Assembly: GCA_029782295.1 (NCBI GenBank)
Contig: JAKOVB010000168.1
Location: 233,250-278,756, forward strand
Length of the DNA: 45,507 nucleotides
Source: Pseudomonadota bacterium
GTDB taxonomy: Bacteria; Pseudomonadota; Gammaproteobacteria; Burkholderiales; Methylophilaceae
Reading direction: 5' to 3'
A program made the translations under genes and the position numbers. The notes beneath the pieces are model-generated. The model ran no database searches, had not been told where the DNA came from, and worked only from the letters and a program-made list of their open reading frames with translations. This document shows, piece by piece, positions 7,215-17,026 of this stretch (the stretch's first letter is position 1; every line of letters starts with the position of its first letter).

Positions 7215-8192
7215 TCAATGTGGCGCAGGTGCAATAAACTGCCCGAAAGCCCGACTCTGTTTCCCAGTTGGAATGCTTTCGAGTTTTTTGTTGCTGGCAG
7301 CGTCAATCACTGAAACGGTGTCGTCGCCCCAACTGGCGACGTAAATGCGGTGGTTGTCCTGGTTGTAGGTGATGCCTTCGGGTACGGTGTCGACCGGGAC
7401 GGTGGCAATCACGCGGTCGTTTGCAGTGTCGATGACGGAAACGCTATCCCCTTGGGTGTTGCTGATGTAGACCCGGTGGCCATCCGGGCTGACCGTGGCG
7501 CAATAGGGGTGATCTCCAACCGGGATGGTGGCGCTTACGCGGCCTTTTGTCAGATCAATTGCGGAAACCGTATTGGCGTAAACGTTGACGCTATACAGGT
7601 GGTTGCCATCTGCGCTGAGCGCAAGGCCGAAAGGGTGGGTGCCCACCGGAATTCTCGACGCGATGGCCATCTTGGCCGTGTCGACGATGGCGATGTCGTT
7701 GCTGTCACGGTTGGCGATGTACAGGTATTTGCCATCCGGACTGGCGACCATGCCTGCCGGGGCCCTGCCGACGCTGACCGAACGAATGGTGTCGGGGTGA
7801 TCGACTTCGATGGCCAGCACCTTGTCATCGAACCAGTCTGCAACATAAAGCACGGTTTCATCCGGGGACATGGCCAGCCCGACCGGCGATTCCCCCGCGG
7901 GAATTTCGCCAAGCACCTGAAGGGCCTGCGTGTCGATCACGGAGACGCTGTGGCTCTCGACATTGGAAATGTACGCCCGCGCGCGGGACGGGGAGATGAC
8001 GACGCCCACCGGCGCTTTCCCGACGGGGAGTGTCTTGACCACCTTGTCGGACAGCGTGTCGATTACGGAGACGGTGTTGCTCCCTTGATTAGTGACATAG
8101 GCATAAGACTGTGCTTCTGCCCAAAGGCAAGTGCCCGCCAGCAGGGTGGCGAGAGTAGTTTGCATCAGTCTTTTCGGGGAAACGAATCGCAT
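7215..8192 (-). CDS. Exported YVTN-repeat beta-propeller protein (YncE-like)
   Basis: About 325 residues from ATG 8192; an ATG at 8165 also leaves a signal peptide (hydrophobic TTLATLLAGTCLW, cleavage near AEAQS). The rest is about seven repeats of roughly 42 residues, each with a form of YVTNQGSNTVSVIDT, a VxxxxPVGxxP turn and a SPDG-like turn, making a seven-bladed propeller in the periplasm. Binding partner or ligand is not visible; members are often found near quinoprotein dehydrogenases or redox systems. The frame is open to 8270, but that extension has no signal peptide at its start. It probably forms a unit with the downstream SRPBCC gene. Confidence 0.8.
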   Translation of the reverse strand: MRFVSPKRLMQTTLATLLAGTCLWAEAQSYAYVTNQGSNTVSVIDTLSDKVVKTLPVGKAPVGVVISPSRARAYISNVESHSVSVIDTQALQVLGEIPAGESPVGLAMSPDETVLYVADWFDDKVLAIEVDHPDTIRSVSVGRAPAGMVASPDGKYLYIANRDSNDIAIVDTAKMAIASRIPVGTHPFGLALSADGNHLYSVNVYANTVSAIDLTKGRVSATIPVGDHPYCATVSPDGHRVYISNTQGDSVSVIDTANDRVIATVPVDTVPEGITYNQDNHRIYVASWGDDTVSVIDAASNKKLESIPTGKQSRAFGQFIAPAPH

Positions 8193-8353
8193 GTTCGGAA
8201 AACGCGCGTCGAGCGCAAGCGGTTGACTGCAAGGTGCTATAAGGGTGCTGAGTATATAGGTCGCCGTCAAAGAGCGTCAAGAAAGCCGACTTGCCTTTCA
8301 ATTAGGCGTGAAGTATGAAAAAATTACGTTAAATATTTCAGGTTTTTGACATC

Positions 8354-8869
8354 ATGATCGATCGGGATGGATATCGCCCGAATGTGGGCATTATTCTATG
8401 CAATGCCCACAATAAGGTGTTTTGGGGCAAGCGTATCCGCGAGCATTCATGGCAGTTCCCGCAGGGGGGCATCAAGCAGGGCGAAACGCCCGAGCAGGCC
8501 ATGTACCGCGAACTGACCGAGGAGGTTGGGTTGCGCGCGGAACATGTGCGCATTCTGGGGAGAACCCGCGAATGGCTGCGTTACGACGTGCCGACGCACT
8601 GGGTGAAGCGGGAGTGGCGTGGCAGCTACAAGGGGCAGAAGCAGATCTGGTTCCTGCTGCGGTTGGTCGGGCGTGACAGCGATGTGTCGCTGCGGGCGAG
8701 CGATCACCCTGAGTTCGACGCCTGGCGCTGGAACGACTACTGGGTGCCGCTGGATAGCGTCATCGAGTTCAAGCGCGAGGTTTACCGCTTGGCCTTGAAC
8801 GAACTCGTCGTGCATCTGGGCGCGGACCGCCAGCGACGCCATGTGGACAACGAGGCTGTCGGCACCTGA
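8354..8869 (+). CDS. rppH: RNA pyrophosphohydrolase RppH
   Basis: 171 residues, usual length. RppH removes pyrophosphate from the 5' end of primary transcripts and so starts mRNA decay. The N-terminus [15 protein letters not shown] and the Nudix box at 38-60 (G-x5-E-x7-REL-x-EE-x-G, ending RELTEEVGL) are typical, as is WQFPQGG just before it. The later KQIWFLL and the [11 protein letters not shown] stretch match the family. The ribosome site is poor (no clear GGAG before ATG 8354), but no better start exists. It is a single-gene unit divergent from the propeller gene, closed by the hairpin at 8885-8913. Confidence 0.95.
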   Translation: MIDRDGYRPNVGIILCNAHNKVFWGKRIREHSWQFPQGGIKQGETPEQAMYRELTEEVGLRAEHVRILGRTREWLRYDVPTHWVKREWRGSYKGQKQIWFLLRLVGRDSDVSLRASDHPEFDAWRWNDYWVPLDSVIEFKREVYRLALNELVVHLGADRQRRHVDNEAVGT

Positions 8870-8884
8870 GTCCGGCAGGAAATA

Positions 8885-8913
8885 AAAAAGGCGTGCTAAG
8901 CACGCCTTTTTTA
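8885..8913. terminator. Bidirectional rho-independent terminator between rppH and psd
   Basis: AAAAAA, GGCGTGC, three-base loop, GCACGCC, TTTTTT. The A- and T-tracts on both sides let it work for both convergent genes. Confidence 0.9.
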
Positions 8914-8934
8914 TTTTGCTCGTTCCGAGAAAAA

Positions 8935-9573
8935 TTACAGTTCGGCGAGGATGGTGCTGCCGGCGGTGACCTTTTCTCCCAGCGTCACTTTTGGGCTTGC
9001 TGTGAGCGGGAGGTAGATGTCGACGCGCGAACCGAAACGGATGAAGCCATAGCGCTGACCGCGATGCAGGGCGGCACCCGGTTCGACGTAGCAGAGGATG
9101 CGACGGGCCACGAGGCCGGCGATCTGTACGCAGGTGACATCCTGACCAGTCGTGGTCTTGATCCACAGTGCATTGCGCTCGTTTTCGGCGGATGCCTTGG
9201 CCAGTGCCGCATTGAAGAATTGGCCCGGGTTATACCAGCGCTTTTCCACGGTGCCATCGACCGGGCTGCGGTTGGAGTGGACGTTGAACACGTTCATGAA
9301 GACGCTGATCTTGAGCGCGTCGCGTTGCAGGTATTCGTCCCAGGCCTTTTCGACCACGATCACCTTGCCGTCAGCGGCGGAGATGACGGCGTTGGCCTGC
9401 GTCGGCGGGGTGCGGCCCGGGTCGCGGAAAAACTGCAGCACGAACAGACTGATGATCCACAACGGGATGGACCAGACGGCGCACCAGAAGGTCGCTGCGA
9501 GGGAGAGCACAACCGAGATGGCGAGGAAGGGCCATCCTTCGCGGGCGATAATGGGGTGAGGATAGTTATTCAA
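8935..9573 (-). CDS. psd: Phosphatidylserine decarboxylase, short prokaryotic type
   Basis: 212 residues, the length of the PSD-A type II subfamily. It makes phosphatidylethanolamine from phosphatidylserine. Two membrane segments lie near the N-terminus (about 15-50), followed by the catalytic domain with [24 protein letters not shown] and the self-cleavage motif RFGSRVD: cutting between Gly181 and Ser182 would create the pyruvoyl group on the small alpha chain. It lies 69 bp after ilvC with a terminator in between, so it may have its own promoter there or depend on read-through. pssA, often adjacent, is not in this window. Confidence 0.93.
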   Translation of the reverse strand: MNNYPHPIIAREGWPFLAISVVLSLAATFWCAVWSIPLWIISLFVLQFFRDPGRTPPTQANAVISAADGKVIVVEKAWDEYLQRDALKISVFMNVFNVHSNRSPVDGTVEKRWYNPGQFFNAALAKASAENERNALWIKTTTGQDVTCVQIAGLVARRILCYVEPGAALHRGQRYGFIRFGSRVDIYLPLTASPKVTLGEKVTAGSTILAEL

Positions 9574-9587
9574 GGCGTTGCTCCATT

Positions 9588-9625
9588 AAAAATAAAGGGG
9601 CAGGACGTCGTGCGCCTTGCCCCTT
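9588..9625 (-). terminator. Rho-independent terminator of the ilv operon
   Basis: Minus strand: AAGGGGCA (9618-9625), 15-base loop, TGCCCCTT (9595-9602), then TTATTTTTAAT. It lies 17 bp after the ilvC stop. Confidence 0.85.
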
Positions 9626-9642
9626 CGAGTCACGGTTGCGAC

Positions 9643-11176
<1,534 letters not shown>

Positions 11177-11177
<1 letters not shown>

Positions 11178-12883
11178 TACAGATCCTCCGCCAGGATGAT
11201 TTCAGACAGGCCCTTGCCGTTCGGTACCATCGGGAACACGTTTTCCTTCTGATCGGTGATGAAGTTCATGAACACGAAACGATCCTTCATCGCGAAGGCT
11301 TCCTTCAGGGCGCCTTCAACGTCTGAGGACTGCTCGATGTGCATGCCGACATGGCCGTAGGATTCGGCCAGCTTGACGAAGTCCGGCAGGCTGTCCATGT
11401 AGGATTCGGAGTAGCGGTTCTCGTAGAAGAACTCCTGCCACTGCCGCACCATGCCGAGGTAACGGTTGTTCAGCAGGATCACCTTGATCGGCAGGTGGTA
11501 CTGTTTGCAGGTGGACAGTTCCTGGATGTTCATCTGGATGCTGCCTTCACCGGTGATGCAGGCGACCTGTGCGTCGCGGTGCGCAAACTGCACGCCCATG
11601 GCGTAGGGCAGGCCGACCCCCATGGTGCCAAGGCCGCCGGAATTGATCCAGCGGCGCGGCTTGTCGAACTTGTAGTACTGCGCCGCCCACATCTGGTGCT
11701 GGCCGACATCCGAGGTCACGTAGGCATCGCCCTTGGTGACTTCCCACAGCTTCTCGATCACATATTGCGGCTTGATGATGGCGCTGTCGCGGTTGTAGTT
11801 CAGGCAATTGCGGTCGCGCCAGGCGTTGATCTGTTGCCACCAGGCCTTCAGGGCGTTGGCGTTCGGGCCCTTGTCGCTCTCGGCCAGCAATTCCAGCATG
11901 TCGGTGAGCACGCTCTTCACGTCGCCGACGATGGGCACATCCACCTTGACGCGCTTGGAGATGGAGGAAGGATCCACGTCGATATGGATGATCTTGCGCG
12001 GGTTCTCGAAGAAGTGCGCCGGGTTGCCGATGACGCGGTCGTCGAAGCGGGCGCCGACGGCCAGCAACACGTCGCATTCCTGCATCGCCATGTTGGCTTC
12101 CAGGGTGCCGTGCATGCCCAGCATGCCCAGGCATTGCCTGTCGGTCGCGGGGTAGCCGCCCAGACCCATCAGGGTGTTGGTCATGGGGAAACCCAGTTTG
12201 CGCACCAGTTGTGTCAGCAGTTCGGAGGCGTCGCCCAGCACCACGCCGCCGCCGGTGTAGATCATCGGCCGTTTGGCTTCGAGCAGCAGTTTGAGGGCTT
12301 TCTTGATCTGGCCGGAGTGTCCCTTGAGCACCGGATTGTAGGAGCGCAGGCTCACGGATTCCGGGTATTCGAACTTGGCGGTTTGCGCCGTGATGTCCTT
12401 GGGGATGTCCACGACCACGGGCCCCGGTCTTCCGCTCGCCGCGATGTAGAAGGCCTTCTTCATGGTCGCGGCCAGGTCCTTGATGTCCTTAACCAGGAAG
12501 TTGTGCTTCACGCATGGGCGGGTGATGCCGACCATATCGCATTCCTGGAAGGCGTCCTGGCCGATGGCGGCGGTCGGCACCTGGCCGGACAGCACCACCA
12601 TGGGAATGGAATCCATGTAGGCCGTCGCGATGCCGGTAATGGCATTGGTCGCGCCCGGACCAGAAGTCACCAGCGCCACGCCAACCTTGCCGGTCGAGCG
12701 TGCGTAAGCATCTGCAGCATGTACGGCAGCCTGCTCGTGACGCACCAGGACGTGCTTGAAGGCATCCTGCTGGTAGATTGCGTCGTAAATGTTGAGCACC
12801 GCGCCGCCGGGATAGCCGAAAACGAACTCGACTTTTTCCTCGTGCAGGCTGCGAATGACGATTTCTGCGCCGGTCAATTGCAT
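11177..12883 (-). CDS. ilvB: Acetolactate synthase large (catalytic) subunit
   Basis: 568 residues. This ThDP enzyme makes acetolactate from pyruvate. Visible are the catalytic Glu50 in [19 protein letters not shown]-region sequence, and the ThDP motif beginning GEGSIQMN and ending [14 protein letters not shown]. It would be named ilvB or ilvI; the biosynthetic pairing with ilvH and ilvC decides its role. First gene of the operon behind the sigma-70-type promoter at 12931-12959, with a leader of about 40 bases. No leader peptide rich in branched-chain codons was seen, so ilv attenuation as in enteric bacteria is not indicated. Confidence 0.96.
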
Positions 12884-12930
12884 AAATTCAATCAGTTGTG
12901 AAAATTCTGGAAATTGTTGCGAAACCCTGA

Positions 12931-12959
12931 ACAGTAGCGTTTCGGGCCGATTTGGTCAA
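12931..12959 (-). promoter_or_regulatory. Sigma-70-type promoter of ilvBHC
   Basis: Minus strand TTGACC (12954-12959), 17-base spacer, TACTGT (12931-12936), about 50 bp upstream of the ilvB ATG. Confidence 0.6.
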
Positions 12960-12967
12960 GGCCAATT

Positions 12968-13010
12968 GCAAGCAGGGGTTTGTTTTTGAGGCAAAAACCC
13001 CTTCGCTTGC
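12968..13010 (-). terminator. Long imperfect hairpin after the GspE-like ATPase gene
   Basis: GCAAGC (12968-12973) pairs with GCTTGC (13005-13010), and GGGGTTTGTTTTT (12975-12987) largely pairs with AAAAACCCC (12993-13001). It follows the ATPase stop by 26 bp and precedes the ilv promoter. There is no T-tract after the stem, so it may be a weak terminator or a transcript-end stabiliser. Confidence 0.45.
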
Positions 13011-13036
13011 GGAATGAAAAGGAAATTCCTCGAGAA

Positions 13037-14821
13037 CTAGTCTGACGGTGGCGCGACTTTTACCACTTCTTCGAACGTGGTGAGGCCGGCGGCGATCTTC
13101 TCGGCGCCGTTGATGCGCAGGGTTTTCATGTTTTCCTTGAAGGCCTGTGCTTTGATTTTGTCGAGGTCGGCGTCTTTGGTGATCAGTTTGCGCATGTCCG
13201 AGGTGATCGGCAGCATTTCATACAGGCCGGTCCGGCCGCGGTAGCCAGTCATGCGGCATTCCATGCATCCGCTCGAGTGACTGATCTTGGCGGGCTTGGC
13301 GTATTTCCAGGGACGGACCAGTTCCTGCCACTGCTCGTCGCTGATCTGGCTGTCTTCCTTGCAGTGCGGGCAGAGCGTACGGGCCAGGCGTTGTGCCATG
13401 ACGCCGAGCAGGGTGGCGTTGATCAGATAGGGCGGAACACCCAATTCCATCAGGCGCGTGATCGCTGACGGTGCGTCGTTGGTGTGCAGGGTCGAGAGCA
13501 CGAGGTGGCCGGTCAGGGCGGCCTGGATCGCCATTTCCGCGGTTTCCAGATCGCGGATTTCGCCGACCATGATGATGTCCGGATCCTGTCGGAGCAGGGT
13601 GCGGATGCCGTCCGCAAAGTTGAGGCCGATGTTGGCCTGCACCTGCATCTGGTTGAAGGCTGGCTCGATCATTTCGATCGGGTCTTCCACCGTGCTGACG
13701 TTCACTTCGGGTGTGGCCAGTTGTTTCAGGGTGGAATACAGCGTGGTGGTCTTGCCGGAGCCGGTGGGGCCGGTGACCAGGATGATACCGTTGGGTTGTG
13801 TGGTCCAGCCATTCCAGGTGGACAATTGCTCGCGGGAGAAACCCAGTGTGGCGAAATCGCGCACGAGGATTTCCGGATCGAAAATCCGCATCACCAGTTT
13901 TTCACCGAAGGCGGTGGGCATGGTGGAAAGGCGCAATTCCACCTCCGTGCCGTCGGTGCGGACCGTCTTGATGCGGCCATCCTGCGGGCGGCGCTTCTCG
14001 ATCATGTCCATGCGCCCCAGCAGCTTGATCCGGCTGGTGATGGCGTTGGTGATATTGGAAGGCAGCTGGTAAACCTGATGCAGCACGCCGTCGATACGAA
14101 AGCGCACGATACCGAGCTCGCGGCGCGGTTCCAGATGGATGTCGCTGGCGCGCTGCTCGAAGGCGTATTCGAACAGCCAGTCGACGATGGTAACCACATG
14201 CTGTTCGTTGGCATCGAGGTTTTTGTTCTTGCCCAGCTCGATCAGCTGTTCGAGGTTCTGCACGCCGACGACCTGGCCGGCCTTGGCGTTGTTGGCCAGT
14301 TGCACGGAGTTGGCCAGGCTGTAGACTTCGGGCAGGTAGCGATTGAGCTCGATCGGGTTGGCCATCACCAGTTTGATCTTGAGCTTGAGGATGCGCTCCA
14401 GGTCGGCGATCCAGTCCGTGCGGAAGGGCTCGGCAGTGGCGATCGTGACTTCGGTATCCGTCACCTTGACCGGCATGATCTTGAGGCGTTCGGCATAGGC
14501 TTTGGAGACCACGCCGGCGATGGCGCCGAAATTCAGCTTGAGCGGATCGATGTGGTAATACGGCACCCCCAGGCGTTCAGCCAGCCACTCCGTGAGGTAT
14601 TCCATGGTGTAGGTTTTGCCGGGGGGGTGCGGATTGATCCATTGTTGCTCGTGGATGACCGTGAGCGGGTGCATCCTGGAAGTGTCGAGCTTGCGGTCCT
14701 TGAACAGTTTTTCCGCGATGTCTTTCGGGACCATGCCGTCGTGGACCATCAGGCGCAACACTTCGCCCAGTGTCAGGGTATGGTCCTTGGGCGGCGGGAC
14801 AGGCAGGGTGTCTTTGCTCAC
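13037..14821 (-). CDS. GspE/PilB-type secretion ATPase
   Basis: 594 residues. The N-terminal part (about 15-170) is the T2SSE_N region; the motor domain has Walker A GPTGSGKT (351-358), an Asp box near VSTVEDPIE, Walker B IIMVGEIRDLETAE and a His box LSTLHTNDA. A zinc tetracysteine, Cys484/487 and Cys519/522, is the mark of GspE and PilB as against PilT. It would drive assembly of a type II secretion or type IV pilus fibre. No inner-membrane GspF/PilC or other secretion gene is adjacent; the neighbour is nadC, whose stop overlaps this start (ATGA). Whether it serves the pilus or a type II system cannot be decided here. Confidence 0.9.
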   Translation of the reverse strand: MSKDTLPVPPPKDHTLTLGEVLRLMVHDGMVPKDIAEKLFKDRKLDTSRMHPLTVIHEQQWINPHPPGKTYTMEYLTEWLAERLGVPYYHIDPLKLNFGAIAGVVSKAYAERLKIMPVKVTDTEVTIATAEPFRTDWIADLERILKLKIKLVMANPIELNRYLPEVYSLANSVQLANNAKAGQVVGVQNLEQLIELGKNKNLDANEQHVVTIVDWLFEYAFEQRASDIHLEPRRELGIVRFRIDGVLHQVYQLPSNITNAITSRIKLLGRMDMIEKRRPQDGRIKTVRTDGTEVELRLSTMPTAFGEKLVMRIFDPEILVRDFATLGFSREQLSTWNGWTTQPNGIILVTGPTGSGKTTTLYSTLKQLATPEVNVSTVEDPIEMIEPAFNQMQVQANIGLNFADGIRTLLRQDPDIIMVGEIRDLETAEMAIQAALTGHLVLSTLHTNDAPSAITRLMELGVPPYLINATLLGVMAQRLARTLCPHCKEDSQISDEQWQELVRPWKYAKPAKISHSSGCMECRMTGYRGRTGLYEMLPITSDMRKLITKDADLDKIKAQAFKENMKTLRINGAEKIAAGLTTFEEVVKVAPPSD

Positions 14822-15654
14822 GGGTTGGCCTCGAAACGCATGGAAAGATCAATGGCCCTGACGTTCTTGGTCAGGCTGCCGATGGAGATTCGATGCACAC
14901 CGGTTTCCGCGACGGTGCGCACATTCTCCAGCGTGATGTTACCAGAAGCTTCGAGTTCGGCGCGTGGGCCGGTGATGCGTGCAGCTTCGCGCATGGCTTC
15001 AGGCGTGAAGTTGTCGAGCAGAATGAGGGTGGCGCCGGCGTCGAGGGCTTCCTGCAGTTCGGCCAGCGATTCCACTTCGACCTGGATCGTGACGTTTTCA
15101 TGTTGCCTGGCGACCGCCAGGGCCTGGCGAATGCCGCCGGCCGCGGCGATATGGTTTTCCTTGATCAGGATGCCATCGTACAGTCCGATGCGCTGATTCT
15201 GGCCGCCGCCGATGGTGACGGCGTATTTCTGGGCCAGTCGCAAACCTGGCAGGGTCTTGCGCGTATCCAGGATGGCGGCGCGCGTACCGGTGATGGCGTC
15301 GACGTAAGTGCGGGTGGCAGTGGCCACGCCTGACAAGGTTTGCAGGAAATTCAGCGCGCTACGTTCAGCCGTAAGCAGGCTACGGGCCCGTCCGCGGATG
15401 GTGCAGATCAACTGGTTGGGAGCCACGCGCTGCCCCTCTTCTGAGGCCCAGTCGATGTGAACTTCCGGGTCGATCTGATTGAAGCAGGCTTCAAACCAGG
15501 CGCAGCCGCACAGGATGGCATTTTCCCGGCAGATCACCCGGGCAGTGGCCTGCTGCGTCTCCGGTATCAGTTGCGCGGTGAGGTCGCCTGTGCCGAGGTC
15601 TTCCTCGAGGGCAAGGCTGACGATGCGATCAATGTCGGCAGAGGAGGGATGCAT
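14818..15654 (-). CDS. nadC: Nicotinate-nucleotide pyrophosphorylase (carboxylating)
   Basis: 278 residues. It converts quinolinate and PRPP to nicotinate mononucleotide in NAD synthesis. Family marks: ALEEDLGTGDLTA at the N-terminus, ERSALNFLQTLSGVAT, DTRKTLPGLR, and the glycine-rich KENHIAAAGG. The open frame extends upstream to a TTG at 15705, which would overlap the divergent gene, so ATG 15654 is chosen. A TATAAT on this strand ends only six bases before the ATG, which suggests a leaderless or very short leader transcript. Overlaps the ATPase gene by four bases. Confidence 0.95.
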   Translation of the reverse strand: MHPSSADIDRIVSLALEEDLGTGDLTAQLIPETQQATARVICRENAILCGCAWFEACFNQIDPEVHIDWASEEGQRVAPNQLICTIRGRARSLLTAERSALNFLQTLSGVATATRTYVDAITGTRAAILDTRKTLPGLRLAQKYAVTIGGGQNQRIGLYDGILIKENHIAAAGGIRQALAVARQHENVTIQVEVESLAELQEALDAGATLILLDNFTPEAMREAARITGPRAELEASGNITLENVRTVAETGVHRISIGSLTKNVRAIDLSMRFEANP

Positions 15655-15658
15655 TTCT

Positions 15659-15670
15659 GCATTATAATGC
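15659..15670. promoter_or_regulatory. 12-bp palindrome holding a TATAAT on both strands
   Basis: GCATTATAATGC is a perfect palindrome between the divergent nadC and GST genes, giving a -10-like TATAAT in both directions. No good -35 hexamer is visible on either side (an AAATTG lies at 17-base spacing for nadC). It may be a shared promoter core or an operator. Confidence 0.4.
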
Positions 15671-15704
15671 GATTTTTCTGATTCAATTTTTTCGTGGTTT
15701 TCCA

Positions 15705-16319
15705 ATGAAGCTTTTTATTACGCCCGCCAGTCCCTATGCCCGCAAGGTGCGGATCATGTTGACCGAAAAGCACATCGAGTGCGAGATCGAAGTCGTGCCG
15801 TCCCTGGCTGCGCCTGATTCCCCGGTGCCTGCATACAATCCGCTGGGCAAGGTGCCGACGCTGGTGCTGGACGACGGGTCCAGTCTGTATGACTCGGTAG
15901 TGATCGTCGATTACCTGGATCACAAGACGCCGGTAGCGCGACTGATTCCGCAGGACAACAACCACCGGGCCACGGTTCGCCGCTGGGAGGCCTTGGCGGA
16001 TGGGGTGTGCGACGCCGCGATCGCGGTCGTCATGGAAAAACGTCGTGTGCCGGAAAAGCAGGATGAAACCGTGATCGAACGCCAGATGCTGAAGGTGGAG
16101 CGCGGCTTGCGTGCCATGTCGGAAGACATGGGCGACAGCAAATGGGCGGCCGGCGATAAGTTTACGCTGGCTGACATTGCAACCGGCGTGGCGCTGGGCT
16201 ATCTGGACCTGCGCATGCCGCAGCTTGGCTGGCGCGAGTCTTACCCCAACCTGGCTGCCTTGTACGAGCACTTGATGGCCCGCCCATCCTTCAAGGACAC
16301 GGCCCCGCCCGCTGCCTGA
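15705..16319 (+). CDS. Glutathione S-transferase family protein (YibF-like)
   Basis: 204 residues. The N-terminal thioredoxin-like domain (1-78) has SPYARKVRIML in place of a CPxC, NPLGKVPTL with the cis-proline, and DSVVIVDYL for the gamma-glutamyl contact. A helical C-terminal domain follows with the N-capping box FTLADIATGVAL. This matches cytosolic GSTs of the YibF type; substrate unknown. It stands alone, divergent from nadC, with a weak ribosome site, and ends at a strong terminator. Confidence 0.88.
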   Translation: MKLFITPASPYARKVRIMLTEKHIECEIEVVPSLAAPDSPVPAYNPLGKVPTLVLDDGSSLYDSVVIVDYLDHKTPVARLIPQDNNHRATVRRWEALADGVCDAAIAVVMEKRRVPEKQDETVIERQMLKVERGLRAMSEDMGDSKWAAGDKFTLADIATGVALGYLDLRMPQLGWRESYPNLAALYEHLMARPSFKDTAPPAA

Positions 16320-16336
16320 TCAGGCTTGGGAGCAAT

Positions 16337-16367
16337 AAAAAAGCGGATGAATTGCATCCGCTTTTTT
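16337..16367. terminator. Bidirectional rho-independent terminator between the GST gene and yqhA
   Basis: AAAAAAGCGGATG (16337-16349), five-base loop, CATCCGCTTTTTT (16355-16367). It lies 17 bp past both convergent stops. Confidence 0.9.
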
Positions 16368-16384
16368 TGTGTCCGTGTTTCAGG

Positions 16385-16909
16385 TCAGTGATCGCTGGGT
16401 TTTTCGGCGGAGATCTTGTCGCCGAGGGCGAACAGGACGCCGGTGACCACGAATGTCACGTGCAAGCCGACTTTCCAGGCCATCTGTTTTTCCTCCCCGG
16501 GCTGCATGTCCGCGCCGATGTGCATGAAGGCGCGCAGCAACTCAATGCCGGAAATTGCGACAATCGAACCGATCAGCTTCATCTTCAGTTCGGAAAAACC
16601 GACGTGGCCCATCCAGGAAGGACGGTCTTCGTGGTTGCCAGTGTCGATCTGTGAGACGAAATTTTCATAGCCGGCGAAAACGATGATGATGAGCAGGTTG
16701 GCTACCATCACCATGTCGATCAGCGACAGCACCCCGATAATCACGTCGCTGCCCTCGCCGTGGATCGCGACGGGGGCGAAATGGATGAACTCTTCCGTGA
16801 ACTTGACCAGCATCAGCGCCAGCGCTAGCACCAGCCCGATATAGAAGGGCGCCAGCAGCCAGCGACTGTTGAAGATGAGCGCCTCCAGGCCACTTTCGAT
16901 TTTTTTCAT
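16385..16909 (-). CDS. yqhA: UPF0114 family inner-membrane protein YqhA
   Basis: 174 residues with about four membrane segments: WLLAPFYIGLVLALALMLV (17-35), a second around 53-75 with DMVMVANLLIIIVFAGYENF, a third around 112-130 (IGSIVAISGIELLRAFM), and a last near VGLHVTFVVTGVLFALGDKI. The start MKKIESGLEALIFNSRW and the tract around SWMGHVGFSELKMKL are typical of the TIGR00645/UPF0114 family. Function is unknown in the family. Single gene. The 117 bp to mnmA holds only short hairpins (such as GCGCAG-N8-CTGCGC at 16992-17011). Confidence 0.88.
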   Translation of the reverse strand: MKKIESGLEALIFNSRWLLAPFYIGLVLALALMLVKFTEEFIHFAPVAIHGEGSDVIIGVLSLIDMVMVANLLIIIVFAGYENFVSQIDTGNHEDRPSWMGHVGFSELKMKLIGSIVAISGIELLRAFMHIGADMQPGEEKQMAWKVGLHVTFVVTGVLFALGDKISAEKPSDH

Positions 16910-17026
16910 ATGCGTGTGTTCCCTCTAGGTTGTTACTAAAAATGATCTTGCCGCCGCGAGGCGGACGTTGTTTTAGTTCCGGCCAACACCTGCGCAGGCA
17001 TCAGTCTGCGCTGAATCAATGGGTGC

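Noticed and set aside
11339-12901. Plus-strand open frame of 520 codons opposite ilvB
   Set aside because: Antisense shadow of a well-conserved gene; no motif or ribosome site.
12884-12930. Leader-peptide attenuator before ilvB
   Set aside because: No short frame rich in Leu, Ile or Val codons and no terminator between promoter and ilvB.
13484-15196. Plus-strand open frame of 570 codons opposite the secretion ATPase and nadC
   Set aside because: Spans two real genes on the other strand and the low-complexity translation matches no family.
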